This document shows, in pieces, positions 52,398 through 61,540 of a stretch of DNA of 64,000 bases. The stretch spans positions 2,294,001 through 2,358,000 of the forward strand of contig CAVRNQ010000007.1 of assembly GCA_963722555.1 (NCBI GenBank). The letters are read 5' to 3'. The stretch's first letter is position 1. Each line of letters starts with the position of its first letter. The stretch comes from Bog-366 sp963722555 (lineage in GTDB: Bacteria; Acidobacteriota; Terriglobia; UBA7540). The translations under genes and the position numbers were made by a program. Below the pieces are notes generated by a model. It worked only from the letters and a program-made list of their open reading frames with translations. It did no database searches and was not told where the DNA came from.

Positions 52398-53017
52398 TAG
52401 AAGCCTCCAATACTTTAGCTGCAATTTTCGGGCCAAACTCTCGCGCACTACTATCTCGTTTAGAATGTGCCTAACCACTCGAATTCCGCCCCAAGGGTTC
52501 GGGGAGAGTATGCAATCTTCTTCTCAATTGCGGAAGGATTATTCATTTGTGCCGGGACCTTTGTGCGCTTGCAGCATTGCGAAATTCAGGCTCTCAGTGT
52601 TATTGTTTCTTGGTGGATTATCTATGTCGTAAACATCTGGCGGGGCTGCGCCTCTGACCGACAACCGTGTTGTCGTGGTGGAGGTGCGCTGTTTTAACCC
52701 CGCCGTGCTGACGAACTTCCCCCATACCCCAACCCTCTCACCCGCTGGCGGGGGGGAGGTGGATGAATCGGTAGGGGCCCTTCGCGAAGCGCCCCCTCTC
52801 ACCGCCCGCGCCGGGGAGGGAAGGTCCGAAGGACGGGTGAGGGGGAGATTGCGGCAGGGCTCCCGGCTTCAGGCTTGCCGGGACAGGTTCCGCCCCACCC
52901 TTGCAGCCGAGTAGAAGCTCAAACCCTCTTTGCCGGATGTTTGCTGAGGAGACCGGAAGGGGCGGGATCTTTCACCCGCCCGGCTTCGCGGCAAGGATTG
53001 AATCAGTGATCTGCGGC
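52398..53017. other. 620-bp gene-free region
   Basis: Holds GC-rich hairpin strings (about 52725-52860: CCCTCTCACC, GGGGGGGAGG, CCTTCGCGAAGCGCCCC) related to the family G and 28456 palindromes. No gene is seen. Confidence 0.5.
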
Positions 53018-53164
53018 TTAACTATGAAGGACTTTCCGTCTGGCGATACCAAGCAAGCTGAGAAGGCCGCACCCCAATAGAGCGAACGTTCCGGGCTCGG
53101 GAGCTCCAACAGCTCCAACAACACTTATGTCATCAAATCCCCATTTGGGCACTGCATATGCCAT
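53018..53164 (-). pseudogene. orphan PEP-CTERM tail (truncated gene)
   Basis: A 48-codon frame reads KWGFDDISVVG, then APEPGTFALLGCGLLSLLG and ARRKVLHS, a complete PEP-CTERM sorting signal with the last strand of a typical body domain. An in-frame stop lies just upstream and no signal peptide is present. It is read as the 3' remnant of a PEP-CTERM gene, near intact ones at 49.2 and 51.6 kb. Confidence 0.65.
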
Positions 53165-53729
53165 AGACGAGGTTTACTTGAGCCGTTTCAAATAGTAGAA
53201 AAAACGCACCTTACTCGCACGAATCGAGAGTTGCTTTCCAATCGTAATGGCTAAGGTGCAAACTGTTGCACATAATTGGCATTCTTTTGGAAGGGCCCAC
53301 GCAGTTGGATTTCTGCTCCGCCATACGCTGGGACGCGCGCCGAGATGGGCGTCATGCCAACCCGGGCGCGCCCCCGGCGGATTGAGGTTGGTGACCACAA
53401 GCCGCGTGCCTTCCTTGGCGAACTCCCGTGCGCTCGCGTGAGCCCTCGACCTCCTTAACCCATTCCTTTCTGAACAATGAAAGGCATGCATGATTTCGAA
53501 ACGAGCATATAATGGCCTGCGGGCCGGCTCTGCTACCATGGCTTGTTTTGCAGCGCCAGCCCTGTCGCTGCGTCCCAGAAGGGCTGTTTTGCTACCCGGC
53601 AACTTTGCCAGGTTGGGCGGCCGGGCTGGCGGCGGATTGCGGCCCGGAGCGACGCTGCGGGGCTGACGCTGTGCCGCACCTTGCAGTAACTGCGTCGCGG
53701 CGCTGCTGTGCCGGAAAGGAAGGTGAAAA
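53165..53729. other. 565-bp region without a gene
   Basis: No convincing gene is seen. TATAAT at 53508-53513 is a perfect -10 without a clear -35 and could start a ~210-nt leader for the hydrolase at 53730. Confidence 0.35.
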
Positions 53730-55115
53730 ATGGGTCGTGGATCAACCTTAACCATGCCTCGAATGGCGCGAAGAGCGGTCGCCATCGCAGGCTTCTTGCT
53801 CTGTTTCCTAACCAGTGCGGCGGCCCCGCCCGCCTTCGCGCAATCCGCCCGTGGACCGGAGCCGCCCGGCTGGTTTGCCGGTGACGCGCACGTCCATCGC
53901 GGCATTGGTTGCGGGCGTTCCAATGAAAAAGAGATGCTTAGCCCACAGCAGCTTTTGGAAATGATGAAGGTGAATAACCTGGCTGTGGTGTCTATGCTCT
54001 CTGACATCGGCAACGGCGAGATCAAGTATGCCGATCAAGACATCCCGCTGATTACCGGAAAGGACAACCCGGCTTCCACCCCCCAGCGTATTCTCCATTG
54101 GGACGCGGAATGGCACTATGACCCGGAGGGTGTCACGTTCGAGAGGAAGATGATCGGTGGCCACTTGATTCTTCTGGGCCTCCATGAGGGGGGGCAACCC
54201 TATGCGGAATACACCTACCCGATCTTTGATTGGGCCATCAAGCACGGGGGCGTGGGCGGATTCGCGCACATGCAGTACCTGCCTTACGGATTTTATCCGC
54301 CGCCCGACGGCATCCCGCAGTCGCTGGACTGCTGCGCGCCGCTGGAATACCCGGTGGAAACCGCGCTGGGAACTTCCTCATTCCTGATGGAAGACGTGCG
54401 CGGAAGTGATTCGGCGCTCGAAGCCTATTATCGCATCCTCAACACCGGCTTTCGCCCGGGGCTGGCCGCGGGCACGGACTATTCCTGCAATGACATGGAG
54501 CCTCTCGGAACCCTGCTGACCTACGTCCGGATTCCAGACGGCCAACTGACTTACAGCAAATGGGTCGAGGGCATCGCCCAGGGGCGAACCGTGGTTTCTC
54601 GCAACGCCCACAACGAGTTCTTGGACCTTAAAGTGAACGGGACGGCGCAGCCCGGAGATGAAATCGGCCTGGAGGGGAAGGGCCCCGTGCGGGTCAGAAT
54701 CGAGTGGAGATCACTCCATGGTGGGGAGGGTAGAATCGAACTGGTCCAGAATGGAGCGGTGGTGGCTTCCCAAAACGCCTCGGTCGGGCCCGGCTCCCCC
54801 GCGATCTTCGAGACCACGCTGGAGTTTGGACAGAGTGGGTGGCTTGCTGCCCGGCGGATGGACTGGCAGAGCGGCCATCGGACCCAAACCGGCGCCGTGT
54901 TCGTCATCGTGAACAAGGCCCCCGTTCGCGCCAGCGCCCAGGATGCCCGGTTCTTTGTTGCCTGGATCGATAACCTTATCCGCCAGACTTCAGCAGGCGG
55001 TGCGTGGAGCGGGTTTTTCACGAAAGATCGCGCGGCCGCCCAGAAGCGCTACCAGGAAGCCAGGGCGATCTTCCTGCGCATAGCGTCCGAGGCCGAAAAA
55101 ACACCCGCGCCTTGA
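53730..55115 (+). CDS. exported CehA/McbA-like PHP-superfamily metallohydrolase
   Basis: The 461-residue protein has a signal peptide (about residues 11-38, ending AFAQ). It then has the metal-binding start of PHP/CehA-type hydrolases, WFAGDAHVHRG, followed by the His/Asp-rich motifs FAHMQYLPYGF and AAGTDYSCND. The C-terminal third is a beta domain (VRVRIEWRSLHGGEGRIELV). Related proteins cleave ester or phosphate bonds, and CehA itself hydrolyses carbaryl; the natural substrate here is unknown. AAGGAAGG 6 nt upstream supports the ATG. An exported alpha-toroid-like protein follows after 83 nt, probably in one operon. Confidence 0.7.
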   Translation: MGRGSTLTMPRMARRAVAIAGFLLCFLTSAAAPPAFAQSARGPEPPGWFAGDAHVHRGIGCGRSNEKEMLSPQQLLEMMKVNNLAVVSMLSDIGNGEIKYADQDIPLITGKDNPASTPQRILHWDAEWHYDPEGVTFERKMIGGHLILLGLHEGGQPYAEYTYPIFDWAIKHGGVGGFAHMQYLPYGFYPPPDGIPQSLDCCAPLEYPVETALGTSSFLMEDVRGSDSALEAYYRILNTGFRPGLAAGTDYSCNDMEPLGTLLTYVRIPDGQLTYSKWVEGIAQGRTVVSRNAHNEFLDLKVNGTAQPGDEIGLEGKGPVRVRIEWRSLHGGEGRIELVQNGAVVASQNASVGPGSPAIFETTLEFGQSGWLAARRMDWQSGHRTQTGAVFVIVNKAPVRASAQDARFFVAWIDNLIRQTSAGGAWSGFFTKDRAAAQKRYQEARAIFLRIASEAEKTPAP

Positions 55116-55198
55116 GCCGCGCCGGGCACCAGAGGCATTGACAAAGGTTTATAAGGTGATTATGGCAGGAATTAGGTAACCGCCGTGGGGGGGCAGTC

Positions 55199-56848
55199 AT
55201 GTTGAACGGAAGGTGGTCGAGATGGAGCTTCCTGGGTATTCTCGCGGCCGGAATCGCACTGGCAGGAATATTCGGAATGGGTGGGCTCCCGGCCTTCGCC
55301 GAAGACGTGTTTAACTCTCACCCCGTGATCCTGGACAACCAGAACAAGATTATCCCGTGGTCGGTGCCGGTTGAGAATGCTTACGACCACTTCCTCCGCC
55401 TGCGCTGGGACTTCATCAAGACCAAAGTTCCCCGCTGCCCCGGCCCGCCCCCGAGATCATCGTATCCGCAGTATTACTTCTATTGCGCCTTCCGGGATAA
55501 GAATGGAACCTTGGAACCGGATACCTGGATGAATGACGTGGGAGAAAAAATCCCGAATTGGTTTGAATCGGCTCGCTTGTATTATGCCTACACAGGCGAC
55601 GCCTCGGTCATGACCATCGTGAAGGATCTCCTGGATTACACGATTGCTCACGGCACGAGCCCCTCGACATTCTCCTGGCCCAATTTTCCGTACACCACGA
55701 CTAACGCGGGCGACATGGAGTTCCGGGGTTTTACAAACTCTAATTCCAATAAACTGGTTCTCCATGAGATCCAAGTGGATCACGCCGGGGATATGGGACT
55801 GGCGTACTACGGATTGTACCTCTATACCGGCGATAGGAAGTACCTCGCGGCCGCCCTGAACGTCGCCGACACGCTGGCCGTTAAAGCCCGAACCGGCGAT
55901 GCCGCCCATTCCGTTTGGCCTTATCGCGTGGTGATGGATACCGGAAGGATCACCGCCGAATACGGGGCGAATTGGACAGGCTGTTACAGGCTCCTGGACC
56001 ATCTCATCCAGGCGAAGCTGGGCAACGTGAAGGCCTACGCGGAGGCGCGTGAGAAAGCCCGGGATTTCATCCTGCGCTATCCCCTGCAGACAGGTTACTG
56101 GACAGACGGGCATACGGATACGGACGTTAACAGCAACACTTATAAGAGCAACATGAGCGCAAGTAATGCTACTCTGTGTATGTTTGACGATCCCGAGTTC
56201 GATCCCGACTGGAAAGCCGATGTGCCCAAATTGATCAAGTGGACGGAAGACAATTTTGTCTTTCGTTGCGCCCCCGGCGAACCTGCGACGCAGTGGGGCG
56301 CCAATATCGTGGGTGAGCAGGATGGGTTCCTCGTTAAGATGGACTATCAAACCGCGCGGTATGCCGCGGAGTGCGCCCGGTGGTATGCCGTATCGGGTGA
56401 TGAAACCTATAAGGAAAAGGCCTACCGTTGCTTGAACTGGGTGACCTATTGCAATAACCCCGTCGGCCAGGCGTTTGAAAGCCCGGTGAGCAAAGATATA
56501 TCCAACTGGTGGTCAGATTGCTACGGCGAGTGCCCTCGAATGTTCTACCCGGCATTCGCGGGAGTTCCCGAATGGGCTCCGCCTCACGAGAACCATATCC
56601 TGTATTCCGCCGGAGTGCTCAAGGACGTCTCCTATGTGGCGGGGAAGATTGCCTACACTCCCACCGAAGGGGCAGGGACGGACTATCTGCGGCTGGCCTT
56701 CCGCCCCACCCGCATCACCGTGAAAGGCGCCGAACTCTCTCTCGGTCCTGACCTGAATTCGGAGGGCTACACCCTGCGGGATCTTGGAAAAGGCGATTAT
56801 GCTGTGAATATTAGAAGAGTGCGGGTTGGTAATGTTGTAATACAGTGA
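55199..56848 (+). CDS. exported protein with alpha/alpha-toroid (six-hairpin glycosidase-like) features
   Basis: The 549-residue protein has a signal peptide (FLGILAAGIALAGIFGMGGL, ending AFAE near residue 36). Repeated helical hairpins follow, with ARLYYAYTGDASVM, GLYLYTGDRKYLAAAL and ARWYAVSGDETYKEKA, the GD-x-x-Y repeats typical of (alpha/alpha)6 enzymes such as GH88/GH127-like or polysaccharide lyases. A small beta domain (RITVKGAELSLG) closes it. No catalytic pair can be assigned. It lies between the CehA-like hydrolase and GH3, so carbohydrate processing is likely. Confidence 0.55.
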   Translation: MLNGRWSRWSFLGILAAGIALAGIFGMGGLPAFAEDVFNSHPVILDNQNKIIPWSVPVENAYDHFLRLRWDFIKTKVPRCPGPPPRSSYPQYYFYCAFRDKNGTLEPDTWMNDVGEKIPNWFESARLYYAYTGDASVMTIVKDLLDYTIAHGTSPSTFSWPNFPYTTTNAGDMEFRGFTNSNSNKLVLHEIQVDHAGDMGLAYYGLYLYTGDRKYLAAALNVADTLAVKARTGDAAHSVWPYRVVMDTGRITAEYGANWTGCYRLLDHLIQAKLGNVKAYAEAREKARDFILRYPLQTGYWTDGHTDTDVNSNTYKSNMSASNATLCMFDDPEFDPDWKADVPKLIKWTEDNFVFRCAPGEPATQWGANIVGEQDGFLVKMDYQTARYAAECARWYAVSGDETYKEKAYRCLNWVTYCNNPVGQAFESPVSKDISNWWSDCYGECPRMFYPAFAGVPEWAPPHENHILYSAGVLKDVSYVAGKIAYTPTEGAGTDYLRLAFRPTRITVKGAELSLGPDLNSEGYTLRDLGKGDYAVNIRRVRVGNVVIQ

Positions 56849-56924
56849 GTTGGTAATACCCCTGCCCCCCGGCAGTTCCGTTAGCCCGGATCTCTCACCA
56901 CGGGATTGGAGGGGCGGGGCTTTA

Positions 56925-57352
56925 CAGGCTGCGGAAAAACTCGCAGGCGGCGTCATTTTGAGGAGCCGCAGGCGGTCCTGAGCATAGCGAAGGAAGAATC
57001 TCGTATGTTCATGAAAATGCGCAGGGCGAGATTCTTCGCGTAGTTTACCCTGAGCGGGCAGAGCGAGATCCTTCGCTACGCTCTGCAGAAACTCGGCGCG
57101 CAAGTCAATTCGATTCACCATCGCTGACACTGTCATCCTGAGTCCCGGTTCTTTCGGGACGAAGGATCTGCATTTGTCTTTGTTACTGAAAACCCATGCA
57201 GATCCTTCGCCGCTGCTCAGGATGACAGTTTGAGTGATGGGTTCTCCTCATCGAGTTTCTGCCCATCATGGGCAGCCGAAAGGCTGTCAACGCTCAGGAT
57301 GACAGCGAGCGGGCTCAGAATGACAGCAGGGAAGCGTTTTTCCGCAGCTTGT
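56925..57352. repeat. composite family A repeat, copy 5
   Basis: Starts CAGGCTGCGGAAAAAC and ends TTTTTCCGCAGCTTGT, with flanking GGGCGGGGCTTTA / TAAGCCCCG. At 428 bp it is three times the normal length. A second complete hairpin (about 57130-57228, TGTCATCCTGAG / CTCAGGATGACAG) and extra fragments are nested inside. Confidence 0.75.
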
Positions 57353-57414
57353 AAGCCCCGACCCTCCAACCTTCGCCGTGCGCGAGGCCAGGTGGCGCTC
57401 TAGCCTGTGGGCGG

Positions 57415-60120
57415 CTATCTGGGCAGCTTCATTTCGCCGGTGATCTCCAGTTTCGCGCGGACACCTCCCGGTGTGTCCGCCGGCTGAGCGCCACCCACGA
57501 AGACGTGGTACTCGCCCGGCTCGACGACGTGTTCCCCCTTCTCGTTCACCATCCCCAGATCGCGAGCCGTCAGCGTGAAGGTGAGGTGCCGGGTTTCTCC
57601 TGGCCCGAAGTGTACCCGCTCGAATCCTCGCAGGGCGCGCGCCGGGGCGCCGGGCGTGGGCGGGAATTCCAGATACAGCTCTGCCACTTCATCGCCGGCC
57701 GTACCGGAAGTGTTCCGGACGTCCACCGTGACCGTGAGGTCATCTCCGGCTTTCAGTTGCGGCTGGGACAGTTCAAGCTGGCTGTACTCGAAGGTCGAAT
57801 AGCTCAACCCAAAACCGAAACCGTAAAGCGGCTTGCCTTGAAAATACCGGTAAGTCCGGTGGCGCATCGAGTAATCGTCAAAGGGCGGGACTTGGTCGAG
57901 TGAGGCGTAGAAAGTAACCGGCAGGCGTCCCGCGGGATTATGGGCGCCGGTCAAGGTCTCGGCAATTGCCGTGCCGCCCTCCTCACCTGGGTACCAGGCT
58001 TCCAGAACTGCCGCCGCATGTTCCTGGGCCCAATTCACGGCCAGCGCGCTGCCACTCATCAAGACCACGACCAGAGGCTTGCCCGTAACCGCCAGCGCTT
58101 CCAGCAGTTTCTGCTGCACATCCGGCAATCCGATTTCCGTGCGGTCTCCCCCGCTGAAGCCCGGAACGTGGACCGGCATCTCTTCGCCCTCCAGATCCGG
58201 CGAAAGTCCGACGCACGCCACCACCACATCTGCCTGCTGTGCGGCCCGCACGGCTTCATCACGCAGAACCAGGACAGGGGCTTGCCAGTTGAGCGTCGCG
58301 CCTCCCCCAAACAAGGGAGCCTCGTGCACATATTCCAGGCGAAAGCCATGGGGCTGCGGGTTGGCAAAATGCACTTGAAAGCTGCTGGGCGGATTGACCT
58401 TTCCGCGTTCGCCGAGGACCGTGTCAAGCATCACTCTGCCGTCGAGGTAAACCCGGAAGGTTTCCTTATCATTGCAGGGATAGCAGTCCGGCTTGCTGAG
58501 GCTGAGAGTGTAATCACCTGGTCCCGGCGGACTCAGCGTACCCGTCCAGCGCACGGCGAAAGCCTGCATGGGGATCCCCGGGGCGGGAGCGGCGGCGGCC
58601 CAGTCAAACTGGATTTGCGGGTCCACACGCGTGAGCGCCGGTTTTCCAGAGAAGTCTGGGTTGGAGAAGTATTCCGCTTTCAATCCGGGTGTTCCTCGCT
58701 CGCCGCCAGGAAGAAAGACGGTCGACGGCACTGGCACGGGTAACTGGCCCACGTAAGGAGAGCCTTGTGCGTAAAGGACCTTGGCCTGGCCGGCAAACAG
58801 TTTGCGGATTCCGTCCAGGGGGTAAACCGGTTGCGAGGGCACACCGCTGTAATTGCCTTCCAGGGCGGCCAGGGATTCCACGTTGGGTCCGACGACGGCG
58901 AGCGTCTGGGGGATTGACTTAAAGGGCAGTATCCCATCCTGATTCTTCAGCAGCACGATGGATTCGCGCGCCGCCCGCAGAGCCAGTTCCCGGTGCTGGG
59001 GGGAATCATTTTCGGAGAAGGGAATTCGATTGAAGGAGACAGCGCCGGGCGGGTCAAACATTCCCAATCGAAACCGCGCGAGGAACAGGCGTTGCAACGA
59101 GCGATCGATTTCGCTCTCTTTAATCAAACCGTCATGCACAGCTTTCACTAGCGCGACATACTCCTCGCCGCAGGTTGTATCGGTCCCGGCCTGTACGGCC
59201 ACGGCGGAGCCGTGCTCGTTATCGGGCGTGTATTTATGCCCAAAGCTGATGTTGGCGACCGCGTCACAATCGGAAGTCACATAACCCTGGAACTTCCAGG
59301 CGTCGCGCAGGGTGTCCTGCAGCAGATACTTGTTGGCGCATGCCGGCGCGCCGTCCACGGCGTTGTAGGCGCACATGATCGAATCCGCGTGGCCCTCCAC
59401 AATCGTGGCGCGGAAGGCAGGCAGGTAAGTGTCCTCAAGGTCGTGCGGCGAGGGCTGAACGTTGAAGCCGTGCCGCTCCGGCTCCGGGCCGCTGTGCACG
59501 GCAAAGTGCTTGGGAGTCGCGACGGCTTCGAGGTAGTGGGGGTCGTCTCCCTCGACGCCAGTCACGAAGGCCACACCCAGCTTGCCGGAAAGGTAGGGAT
59601 CTTCGCCGTAGGTCTCCTGCCCGCGCCCCCAACGGGGATCGCGGAAGATGTTGATGTTGGGCGACCAAAAGTCCAGGCCAAAGTAGATGCTGTGATTTCC
59701 ATCGCGCTGTGCCTGGTTGTATTTGGCGCGACCCTCAGTCGCAATCGTCGTGCCCTCCCGGTGGAGCAGGTCGTGATCCCAGGTGGCAGCCATGCCGATG
59801 GCCTGCGGGAATACGGTCGCGTATCCGGAGCGCGCCACGCCGTGCAGCGCTTCACTCCACCAGTCATAGGAGGGAACCCCCAGCCGGGGGATGGCCGGGG
59901 CAGTGTGCTGCATCTGACGGACCTTCTCTTCCAGGGTCATGCGGGAAACCAAGTCCCCCACCCGCCTCTCCAGAGGCAAAGAAGTGTCCAGGTACGCGGG
60001 AGATGACTTCTCAACTTTTGTCTGCGCGAGACTCGCCGGCATGAACGCGCATGCAAGCACCAATGCCCAGAGCACGATAACGATCTCTTGAACCGGGACT
60101 TTGCTTTTCGCCGTATTCAT
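57415..60120 (-). CDS. secreted GH3 beta-glucosidase/beta-xylosidase with PA14 insert
   Basis: The 901-residue protein has a signal peptide (VIVLWALVLACAFMPASLAQ, near residues 14-33) and the GH3 N-terminal barrel (MTLEEKVRQMQHT, FSPNIN-like FWSPNINIFRDPRWGRGQETYGEDP). The nucleophile Asp is in TSDCDAV. The C-terminal alpha/beta sandwich is split by a PA14 domain (LKAEYFSNPDFSG to APVLVL), a known carbohydrate-binding insert, and a fibronectin-III-like domain ends the protein. The SDCDA variant and GPEPERHGF resemble bacterial and fungal xylosidases, so xylo-oligosaccharides or glucosides are likely substrates. ATG 60120 has GGTGAG 4 nt upstream; the frame open to 60261 runs into repeat DNA. 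Confidence 0.92.
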   Translation of the reverse strand: MNTAKSKVPVQEIVIVLWALVLACAFMPASLAQTKVEKSSPAYLDTSLPLERRVGDLVSRMTLEEKVRQMQHTAPAIPRLGVPSYDWWSEALHGVARSGYATVFPQAIGMAATWDHDLLHREGTTIATEGRAKYNQAQRDGNHSIYFGLDFWSPNINIFRDPRWGRGQETYGEDPYLSGKLGVAFVTGVEGDDPHYLEAVATPKHFAVHSGPEPERHGFNVQPSPHDLEDTYLPAFRATIVEGHADSIMCAYNAVDGAPACANKYLLQDTLRDAWKFQGYVTSDCDAVANISFGHKYTPDNEHGSAVAVQAGTDTTCGEEYVALVKAVHDGLIKESEIDRSLQRLFLARFRLGMFDPPGAVSFNRIPFSENDSPQHRELALRAARESIVLLKNQDGILPFKSIPQTLAVVGPNVESLAALEGNYSGVPSQPVYPLDGIRKLFAGQAKVLYAQGSPYVGQLPVPVPSTVFLPGGERGTPGLKAEYFSNPDFSGKPALTRVDPQIQFDWAAAAPAPGIPMQAFAVRWTGTLSPPGPGDYTLSLSKPDCYPCNDKETFRVYLDGRVMLDTVLGERGKVNPPSSFQVHFANPQPHGFRLEYVHEAPLFGGGATLNWQAPVLVLRDEAVRAAQQADVVVACVGLSPDLEGEEMPVHVPGFSGGDRTEIGLPDVQQKLLEALAVTGKPLVVVLMSGSALAVNWAQEHAAAVLEAWYPGEEGGTAIAETLTGAHNPAGRLPVTFYASLDQVPPFDDYSMRHRTYRYFQGKPLYGFGFGLSYSTFEYSQLELSQPQLKAGDDLTVTVDVRNTSGTAGDEVAELYLEFPPTPGAPARALRGFERVHFGPGETRHLTFTLTARDLGMVNEKGEHVVEPGEYHVFVGGAQPADTPGGVRAKLEITGEMKLPR

Positions 60121-60218
60121 ATGACTCACCCCCCAGGAATTCAGAGCTGGCGAGTATACGTCGAAATGGCTCGTACGTCGAAGGGGAGGGCGGTGCGCAG
60201 GAAGCGCGCGGTTGGGTA

Positions 60219-60363
60219 CTGGTGTCATTTGCGAGGCACGGGCGGCCCCAGGTGCAGTCATTCCCGCGCAAGCGGGAACCTACTCCGCCAGCCATGGGAA
60301 ATGCGCCGCCGACGGACTGGATTCCCGCTCCCCGCCTTCGCGGGGACAAGCTTCGCGGGAATG
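60219..60363. repeat. family B repeat copy 2 (inverse, right end lost)
   Basis: Begins with the same 13-bp end, CTGGTGTCATTTG, and shares GCACGGG, GGTGCAGTCATTCCCGCG and GCGCCGCCGACGGACTGGATT with the reverse complement of 46902-47064. The right terminal repeat is absent. Confidence 0.7.
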
Positions 60364-60587
60364 ACAAAAGGAACCCCGGAACGGTTTCGTAGCGGCGAGA
60401 GGTGATGAGCACTGAGCAGCATCTTGACCGTTGCCTTCAGAGGCTGCTGCGTGTATGTTACCGGTCGTCTGGGAAATGAAGATGGACATCCCGGGCAAGA
60501 AGCTGCGCGCCGCGGGTGAACTCACCGTAAATTCCCCCCGTTTACCTCGGCTCGTACTCTCACGTGATTTCAATTCAGGAGATCATC

Positions 60588-61016
60588 ATGGGCCGAGCTC
60601 TTCTATCTGTGTTACTCGCGACAGTCCTTTGGGTCCATTCTGGACTATCCGGAAAGGCAGAGGTTGCTGCCGCGGACTCCAGTCCCGAGGCGGTTCCAGC
60701 CGAGAGGCCAACGCTCAAAGAAAAGGTCACCAGAATTCCGGCGGGATCTCAAGTGGAAGTGAGGCTGCTCAACCAGGAGCGGATCCGCGGCCGACTTGGC
60801 GAAGTCTCCGCTGAGGCATTCACCGTACAGGTCGCGAAGGGTAATCAGATTGACACGCGCCGGCTGGCCTTTAGCGATGTGGAGTCCGTAAAGCAGGTTG
60901 GTGGCGGGAAGGGGAAGTACATCCTCATTGGCGTCGGAATCACTTTGGTGGTCATTGTGGTCCTGGCCGTGGTGGTTACGCGCAATACGTTTAAGGGTAT
61001 CACCGGCGGCTTTTGA
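60588..61016 (+). CDS. small exported protein with C-terminal membrane helix
   Basis: The 142-residue protein has a signal peptide (MGRALLSVLLATVLWVHSGL, cleavage near residue 24) and a small beta-barrel-like core (IPAGSQVEVRLLNQERIRGRL, AEAFTVQVAKGNQIDT) with an Sm-fold feel. One membrane helix lies at the C-terminus (about 110-132, ILIGVGITLVVIVVLAVVV). AGGAG 8 nt before ATG 60588 decides the start. Such short proteins are common in Acidobacteriota and lack a known function. Confidence 0.65.
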   Translation: MGRALLSVLLATVLWVHSGLSGKAEVAAADSSPEAVPAERPTLKEKVTRIPAGSQVEVRLLNQERIRGRLGEVSAEAFTVQVAKGNQIDTRRLAFSDVESVKQVGGGKGKYILIGVGITLVVIVVLAVVVTRNTFKGITGGF

Positions 61017-61199
61017 TGTCGCGGGGCTCGAGCAAAGGCCGGGGAGCGGGCGGGTGGCGCAGACATCGTTTTGGGATTTCTGCGTTATGAGATGTAGCAA
61101 GCGTAGCACGGACCTGCTCAGAAGGTCCGCGGCTCGCCCGTCCAAGAACCGCATCGCGGCATAACCGTTGAAAGTATTCGGGTGCCATCCCACAGCCTG

Positions 61200-61205
61200 T
61201 ATAAT
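61200..61205 (+). promoter_or_regulatory. -10 element of NTase-HEPN operon
   Basis: TATAAT with no good -35; start of transcription would be about 61212, leaving a leader of about 11 nt that consists mainly of the ribosome site GAGAGGAAG. Confidence 0.4.
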
Positions 61206-61222
61206 AGGTGGAGAGGAAGCAG

Positions 61223-61540
61223 ATGATTGATGAGAAGAGGATTGCCGACTTGGGTGAAAGAATTGCCCGCGAGTTTCAGCCGGAGCGAATCATCCTTTTC
61301 GGCTCTTACGCCCGCGGGGCGCCGCGGCCGGACTCCGATGTGGACCTCCTGGTGGTGCTGCCTTTTGACGGGAAAGGCTTTCGGAAGTCCCTGGAGATCC
61401 TGAACCGTGTTGACCCTGATTTCCCGGTCGATCTGGTGGCGCGCCGTCCGGAGGATACAGCCCGGCGGTACGAGGAAGGCGACCCCCTGATTCGTGAGGC
61501 CCTGGACCACGGAAAGGTGCTCTATGAACGGCACCGTTAA
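61223..61540 (+). CDS. minimal nucleotidyltransferase (MNT/MntA-like)
   Basis: The 105-residue protein has the complete catalytic signature GS-x10-D-x-D (GSYARGAPRPDSDVDLL). In MNT proteins that pair with HEPN partners this supports nucleotidyl transfer, e.g. AMPylation of the partner. GAGAGGAAG lies just upstream of ATG 61223, which is therefore preferred to 61208. The HEPN gene starts inside its last codons (17-nt overlap), showing coupled expression. Confidence 0.85.
   Translation: MIDEKRIADLGERIAREFQPERIILFGSYARGAPRPDSDVDLLVVLPFDGKGFRKSLEILNRVDPDFPVDLVARRPEDTARRYEEGDPLIREALDHGKVLYERHR

Noticed and set aside
53174..54025. 283-codon minus-strand frame
   Set aside because: It runs antisense into the start of the CehA-like gene and has no signal or motif; the true minus-strand signal here is the PEP-CTERM tail at 53018-53164 in another frame.
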